A stretch of 64,000 nt of DNA from Limonium bicolor (Eukaryota > Streptophyta > Magnoliopsida > Caryophyllales > Plumbaginaceae): the NCBI GenBank assembly GCA_023374045.1, contig CM041776.1, positions 145,331,296-145,395,295 on the forward strand, read 5' to 3'. The notes beneath the pieces are model-generated. The model was not told the DNA's origin. It saw only the letters and a list, made by a program, of their open reading frames with translations, and ran no database searches. The translations under genes were made by a program, and so were the position numbers. Positions 59,564-64,000 of this stretch are shown here, in pieces (position 1 is the first letter of the stretch; the number at the start of each line of letters is the position of its first letter).

Positions 59564-59877
59564 TGCACTCTGGGCGTATAGAACAGCTTACAAGACCCAT
59601 CGGCATGTCCCCATATCGACTAGTCTTCGGCAAAGCTTGTCATTTACCAGTCGAGCTCGTGCACAAATCATTCTGGGCCGTGAAAGCCCTCAACTTTGAT
59701 CTTCTGAGAGCAGGTGACAAAAGGAAATTCCAGCTCACTGAATTAGAAGAATTTCGAGAGGATGCCTATGAAAATAACCGAATCTACAAAGAGAAAGCCA
59801 AGAAGTGGCATGACAAGATGATCCTTAAGCGGGAGTTCATGAGGGAGATTTGGTTCTGTTGTACAACTCCAGGTTGA
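59560..59877 (+). CDS. pol: Integrase C-terminal region
   Basis: 105 residues, of which about 13 onward are real: [20 protein letters not shown] is a highly conserved plant Ty3/gypsy integrase segment, followed by a basic helix ([20 protein letters not shown]). The first dozen residues are out-of-frame text. After about 59845 the frame changes again, and the GPF-Y-like end (text around 59915-59960 with GPFTVSKV) lies in another frame up to a stop near 59967. Confidence 0.8.
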   Translation: MMHSGRIEQLTRPIGMSPYRLVFGKACHLPVELVHKSFWAVKALNFDLLRAGDKRKFQLTELEEFREDAYENNRIYKEKAKKWHDKMILKREFMREIWFCCTTPG

Positions 59878-60010
59878 AGTTGTTTCCTGGTAAACTCAAA
59901 TCCTATTGGGCTGGACCATTTACTGTCTCCAAGGTCACCCCATATGGATCCGTTGAGTTGGTGGATTAAAAAACACACTTTCATGGTCAATGGATCTAGA
60001 CTAAAGCATT

Positions 60011-61235
60011 ACCAGGGTGGTAATCTCGAGACAGTTGATGCTCGTACAATAAACCTACATGATACTCAGATTTGAGTACGCTTCAAAGCGTCTAGCCAAA
60101 GACGTTAAAGAAGGGCAGCTTTCCGGGAGGCAACCCGGACGAACTTATCTTTTTATGCTTTTATGCTGTTTTAATTTTCAGTTCCCTTTCAATTTTTTTT
60201 GCTAACTTTAACCCCGTTTATAGTATGGTTGCTTCTAGTGTCTTATGCAGGTGCAATTTCATGTCTACACCGCAACCAAGCTACGCTACTTGAGGCTGAA
60301 GCTCAAGTGTGGGGGAAGTCCAATACACGCTAGCAAAAATAAATCAGGGGAGTACAGTTTCTTTAATTATGCTTTTATTTAAAAAATATGCAGAGGGAAT
60401 TTATATGCTTAAATGAATTCGTGAGCTTCGTGTTCTCTCTATTTCTGGTGAACAAATGAGGACATTGTTCAATCTAAGTGTGGGGGAGTGTGCCCTTTTC
60501 GGTGACATTTTGTGCTTAAATGCTTAATCTCTCTGCTTATCCTGCGTTTGTTCAAATTCAATATCATGGACCCTTTATGTGTGGGTTGTCTCTTTAAGAA
60601 TAAATATTGTTAGAATTGTGGGATAAATGGTACAAATTCAAAAATTTTAAATTTTGATTACTTTTGAGGAGCATTTTTATGCGGTGTGACCAAATGATCT
60701 GAAATGAATGGATTTTTATTACTCAGGGGTTTTTCTGTCTTCTTTCTTAGGGATTGCTAAGGGGTGCTTCTCTGTCAAAAAGGAAAAAATAAAATAAATA
60801 AGGGACTTGTGAGACACCATTGGTAACCAACAAAGAGAGTTGAGTGTTCTTAACAACGAAGGCTTAATGCCTACATATTATCTTCTCTTCTCTTATGCAA
60901 AAGTGAAACAAATGCATAATTCTATTTTCCTTTTGTTTTCTCCTCAAATGCCCATTCTTGAGAGAAGTTGGCCATGGTAAAAGTTCTCAAAGTCACCAAA
61001 CAAAAGAAGCATTGAAGTACTCCGGATCATACCCCGAAACTCTAATTTTTATTTTGCCCTGAGTACACCTATGCCACCAGTAGGTGATGGATCACACTCC
61101 TTAAAAGTTTAAGATCATGTACTATTGACTTCTTTATCCTACCCTTCATAATAGTATTTATTAATATTGAGCATTCCCTACTTATATGGGTACATGGTTT
61201 TGCTTGAGGACAAGCAAAAGGTAAGTGTGGGGGTG
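60011..61235 (+). other. G noncoding 3' spacer with three PPT-like motifs
   Basis: About 1.2 kb without a coding frame, where some Athila elements carry an envelope-like gene. AAGTGTGGGGG occurs three times: 60305-60316, 60476-60486 and 61222-61233. The last abuts the LTR and is the functional PPT; the second and third are both preceded by GAGGACA. The text is otherwise AT-rich. Confidence 0.85.
61222..61235 (+). promoter_or_regulatory. Polypurine tract of G
   Basis: AAGTGTGGGGGTG lies directly before the 3' LTR (TGATAAG at 61236), preceded by TTGAGGACAAGCAAA, a motif conserved in Athila-type elements. Confidence 0.88.
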
Positions 61236-62923
61236 TGATAAGTATCCAAATGAGCATGTTTTATAGGTGTATTTCTTATATATTATTAGCACTTTTCTTG
61301 CTCATTTCTCCACTTATCTTAGCTTTTCTCTAGTTTATGTTTTATTGGTTGTCTTACAGATTTATCGGTCAAACATGAGAAAAAACCAAGCTAGAAGCAA
61401 AGAACATGAAGAGACGAACGCATAGCCGCAGACGGTTAAAAAACGGAGTCCAAACGAATAATCTAGAGCCAGTCGAAGTTGGCATACCCCCGAGACTTCA
61501 ACACCAGCTTGGTCCGGGACTTACTTCCTTGCCTGCACTATGGTCCGGGACCTGGCTCCTGCAAGAAGTCCCGGACCACATGATGGACTTTCAAAACCGA
61601 GGGATTTGCCAGCTTGGTCCGGGACCTAACTCTTGCCCAAGTCCCGGACCACATGTGATTTTTAAACCGAGAGAATTTGCTGCATTATGGTCCGGGACCT
61701 TACTCTTGCCCAAGTCCCGGACCAAACCAAGCAATCTCATTGGCGGACTCCAGCGGACAGGAGACACGCCTGTCTTCTTCCTCGCGTTGTTCTGCAAATT
61801 GTTTCTGCTATCCATCTACTCCGCCGCACCGCCTACCTTAAATCACTCCACTCGTCGGCTGTCCCCTGCATTAAATGAAGCACTCAGTCTGCAATCAATG
61901 CTCAATCAATTCTTACGTACGGATCTGCCTCCTCCAATTCTCTATTTAAACGCAACACCATTACTGCAAAATAGACCACGTACGACCAGAGGCAGAAGAA
62001 ATCACAAACAGCTCCACACTCAATTCTCTTCCATTTAATTTCTCCCGTAACACCACAATTCTCCATCTTTTATTTATTTTCACCATTTCCCACATTCACG
62101 TACGTACTCAAACAGAAGTAGTAATTTACAAAGAGAGAAAAGAGGCAGGCGAGTGCAGACCCGTTATTCGCAGGCAGTTCCTGAATAATGAATATTTCAG
62201 TCTCAACTCTGTTTTTATTTCTGTCAATGTCTGAGTAATCTTATAATTGTGCTTAGGATGGGTGTTTAACCCAAAATAACTTAGCGTATTTATAATACCG
62301 AGTTTGCTTATAAATATTTGTTTTGTCTCTCTCTATTATTAAATGTTTAAGAACTGATCATTTTTACTCATTTACGGTTTCTCTAATTTCAATGATTTTG
62401 TAAAATTAGAAAATAGACCACAAAGAGAGACAAACGTTAGATATTATCTCCTTGATTAGCAGATAAAATCCATCGCTGTTATAAAAAGAATTCTCACTTA
62501 AAGCTAATTAATGATTTAGACTTTTTCTGATTGTAAGAAGTTTAATGAATTAATTAAGAGCTGTCCTTATCTATGATTTAGAAAGGCCACAAGATAAAAT
62601 TCTTAACAGACAAATAGGAGCAAACTAGGATTATATTTATTATCTGAGTTATAATTGGGCGATTTCACCTTCCTTAGCACATTTACCATCCACTATTTAC
62701 ACAACTGTTTTTACTGTTTTTATTATTTCTTTAATAATCCAACAACAAATCAAGCTTGCCTCCGGCTAAACCCCTTTTTACAGTTTTTAATTAACTACCA
62801 AAACTAGGATAATTGAACAATCTCCTTGTGGATACGACACTTGTTTTACTACTACGAATAGGTACACTTGCCTATTAGTTTGTTATAATTCTATATTAAT
62901 TATAGTGTAGTTTTATCCCAACA
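61236..62923 (+). mobile_element. Element G: 3' LTR
   Basis: 1,688 bp, TGATAAG to CCCAACA. It differs from the 5' LTR at about twelve places, including repair of the mutated minisatellite arm (61568-61578) and the loss of two early stops, which opens a 210-codon frame in U3 (61406-62038) that I regard as chance. It holds the same TATA-like box at 61941. Confidence 0.95.
61510..61724 (+). repeat. Palindrome minisatellite of G 3' LTR
   Basis: The half unit and three full units are as at 52760-52974, here with all arms intact. Confidence 0.9.
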
Positions 62924-62928
62924 GCAGT
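62924..62928. repeat. Target-site duplication of G, right copy (GCAGT)
   Basis: This matches 52481-52485. Confidence 0.93.
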
Positions 62929-64000
62929 CATGACATTGAGCACTTACGCTTTTTGGCTCTACGGTCCTTTGGTTCTGATCAAATTCATTTACACATCTAG
63001 AGATTCCTCAGGCTCCAAAGTGGGTACTCTTCCCTGACCGGACTACTCATATCCGGCGGCACTTGGAAAAAACAAAACACACACTACAAACGTCCTACCG
63101 GTCACTTAGTACCATTGCTCTTCCGTTGTAATGGTTTCAAAACTAATCATCACTTCCACCGACTCACAACTAGCTTCACATCCATGGTTTCGACCCGATA
63201 CCGGTGCCTAGCCATGAAAGATCCACTAGCGCCCGTGGGAGCTATTTCAAAACCGATCCTCATTCTCAAGTTTGAAGAAAACCATTTGTGTCAAAATCAA
63301 TTTGGGAAATTCATTTTGAAAGCTCGATCCAACTCCAAGTTCCAATTTATGTTAGTTTTACCTATTACTAGTGTGATTACTTATGGCCACTTATAGGGAG
63401 CTTTAAGAGTCATTCAACCCCAATGTGATCAGCATTGGTGTTGAACTATCCATCCACCCCAATTTGTGTTCGGTTTCCCTTGATCGCTAGCAAATCTAGT
63501 TCCACCTCCCACCTCAATTCACACAATCAAATAGTCAAACATTAATTCCATTTTCTATCTTCTTAATCTTTCTAGTCATAATCACCAAGGCAATGTATTT
63601 CAAATTTCTAGAATTCCTTAACTCATTACCAATCATCTTATCAATTACTATTCAATTTATTCCAAAATACTTGCCTAAGAATTCCAATGTTAGTTCTCCA
63701 ATTAGTCTTTCTATCATCCAATTATTCACAAATCAAATCAATTTCTATCCTCAAATTATTCACAAGTAAAATCAATTTCTATCCTCCAATCATTCCCAAA
63801 TAAAATCAATCAAATCACCTAGGGGACTAAATTCCCACTAGGTTCAACATCAGTTTCATACCGATTTATACTCATCAAATCTCCCAATGTACTCATTTTT
63901 CATACTATTACCAATCGGGGTTCTCATTCCCCTGGAGTTTCTCTACTCCTTTCCACTTCAAATCTCACAATCAATACTCCTTTCCACCTCAAATATCATA
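62924..64000 (-). mobile_element. Element F: internal domain, part right of G
   Basis: It continues F after the G insertion. The stretch at about 63395-63510 (GGGAGCTTTAAGAGTCATTC and on) matches the A and E internals near 16903 and 7495. The short stem-loop GGAGT-TTCTCT-ACTCC is at 63934-63949. No coding frame with known motifs is present; the 93-codon plus frame at 63115-63396 is antisense. F's second PPT would be expected about 200 bp beyond the window. Confidence 0.78.

Larger units (their letters stand above)
54599..60010 (+). pseudogene. Broken gag-pol of Athila-like element G
   Basis: This is the full gag-protease-RT-RNaseH-integrase order of a Ty3/gypsy element, interrupted by a stop at 55055-55057 and reading-frame changes near 55160, 58520, 58765, 59537, 59600 and 59845. 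All the shifts are consistent with loss or gain of one or a few bases. As written it cannot make a complete polyprotein. The breaks may be real decay, with mobilisation in trans, or assembly errors; the near-identical LTRs make this open. Individual open stretches are listed separately. Confidence 0.9.
52486..62923 (+). mobile_element. Element G: complete Athila-like Ty3/gypsy retrotransposon
   Basis: This is 10,438 bp with 1.69-kb LTRs (TGATAAG...CCCAACA), a tRNA-Asp PBS, broken gag-pol, a noncoding 3' spacer, a PPT and a GCAGT duplication. Athila membership rests on the tRNA-Asp primer site, the protease text [11 protein letters not shown], the RT text FMDDFSVFG and the GAGGACA...AGTGTGGGGG motif before the LTR. 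By eye the LTRs differ by about ten substitutions and two one-base indels, so the insertion is young, and it is one of the last events here. No envelope-like frame lies after integrase. Confidence 0.95.

Noticed and set aside
61406..62038. 210-codon open frame in the G 3' LTR
   Set aside because: The 5' LTR copy is interrupted, and the frame runs through the palindrome repeats and the probable promoter. There is no recognisable domain. The 72-75-bp repeat period favours chance openness.

Overview
This window is plant nuclear DNA made entirely of nested transposable elements. I see no host gene, tRNA, rRNA or CRISPR array. The plant origin rests on an Athila-type Ty3/gypsy element (tRNA-Asp primer site), giant-LTR elements with initiator-tRNA-Met primer sites and chromovirus-like 3' ends, and a non-autonomous CACTA transposon. 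I cannot name the species. A repeat-rich, probably pericentromeric region of a flowering plant genome is the best guess. All identities quoted were judged by eye.

Layout, letters mine. Six giant-LTR elements (D, E, A, B, C, F) have LTRs of about 4.1-4.6 kb starting TGAAATACCCC (or close) and ending GGTGTTACA, PBS TGGTATCAGAGC, and a PPT like TTAAGGGGGGTAGAT. Where an internal domain is visible (E, A, B) it is 4.8-5.8 kb with no recognisable gag or pol, which resembles LARDs (large retrotransposon derivatives). They nest as follows. F (minus) holds C in its 3' LTR. C (minus) holds B just inside its primer site. B (plus) holds E in its 5' LTR. E (minus) holds D in its 3' LTR and the A complex in its 5' LTR. 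Order along the window: D LTR 1-4393; E 3' LTR fragment 4394-6805; E internal 6806-11583; E 5' LTR start 11584-11624; A complex 11625-27681 (LTR, internal, LTR, truncated internal, LTR stub; TSD AAACT); rest of E 5' LTR to 32205; B 5' LTR to 35664, split by a 1,195-bp CACTA element; B internal to 41419; B 3' LTR to 45579; C primer site and 5' LTR to 49735; F 3' LTR fragment to 52182; F internal to the window end, split by G.

G (52486-62923, TSD GCAGT) is a structurally complete Athila-like element with LTRs differing at roughly a dozen positions. Its gag-pro-RT-RNaseH-integrase reading frame is broken in at least six places.

The most unusual signal is a GC-rich minisatellite of palindromic units, period about 70-76 bp, in the LTRs of A, B, C, E, F and also of the unrelated G. 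The site in the giant LTRs is the same but the palindrome sequence differs between elements: TGTCCGAAC in A, CCGACC in B and E, TGGTCCGGGAC in C, F and G. Unit arms and part of the linker are shared between C and G in the same sense orientation, which suggests a cis-acting cassette moving between retrotransposon lineages. Two further palindromic systems accompany it: a small hairpin with compensatory changes just before every readable polypurine tract, including a second internal tract, and an RGAC-N6-GTCY array in the A/E internal domains.
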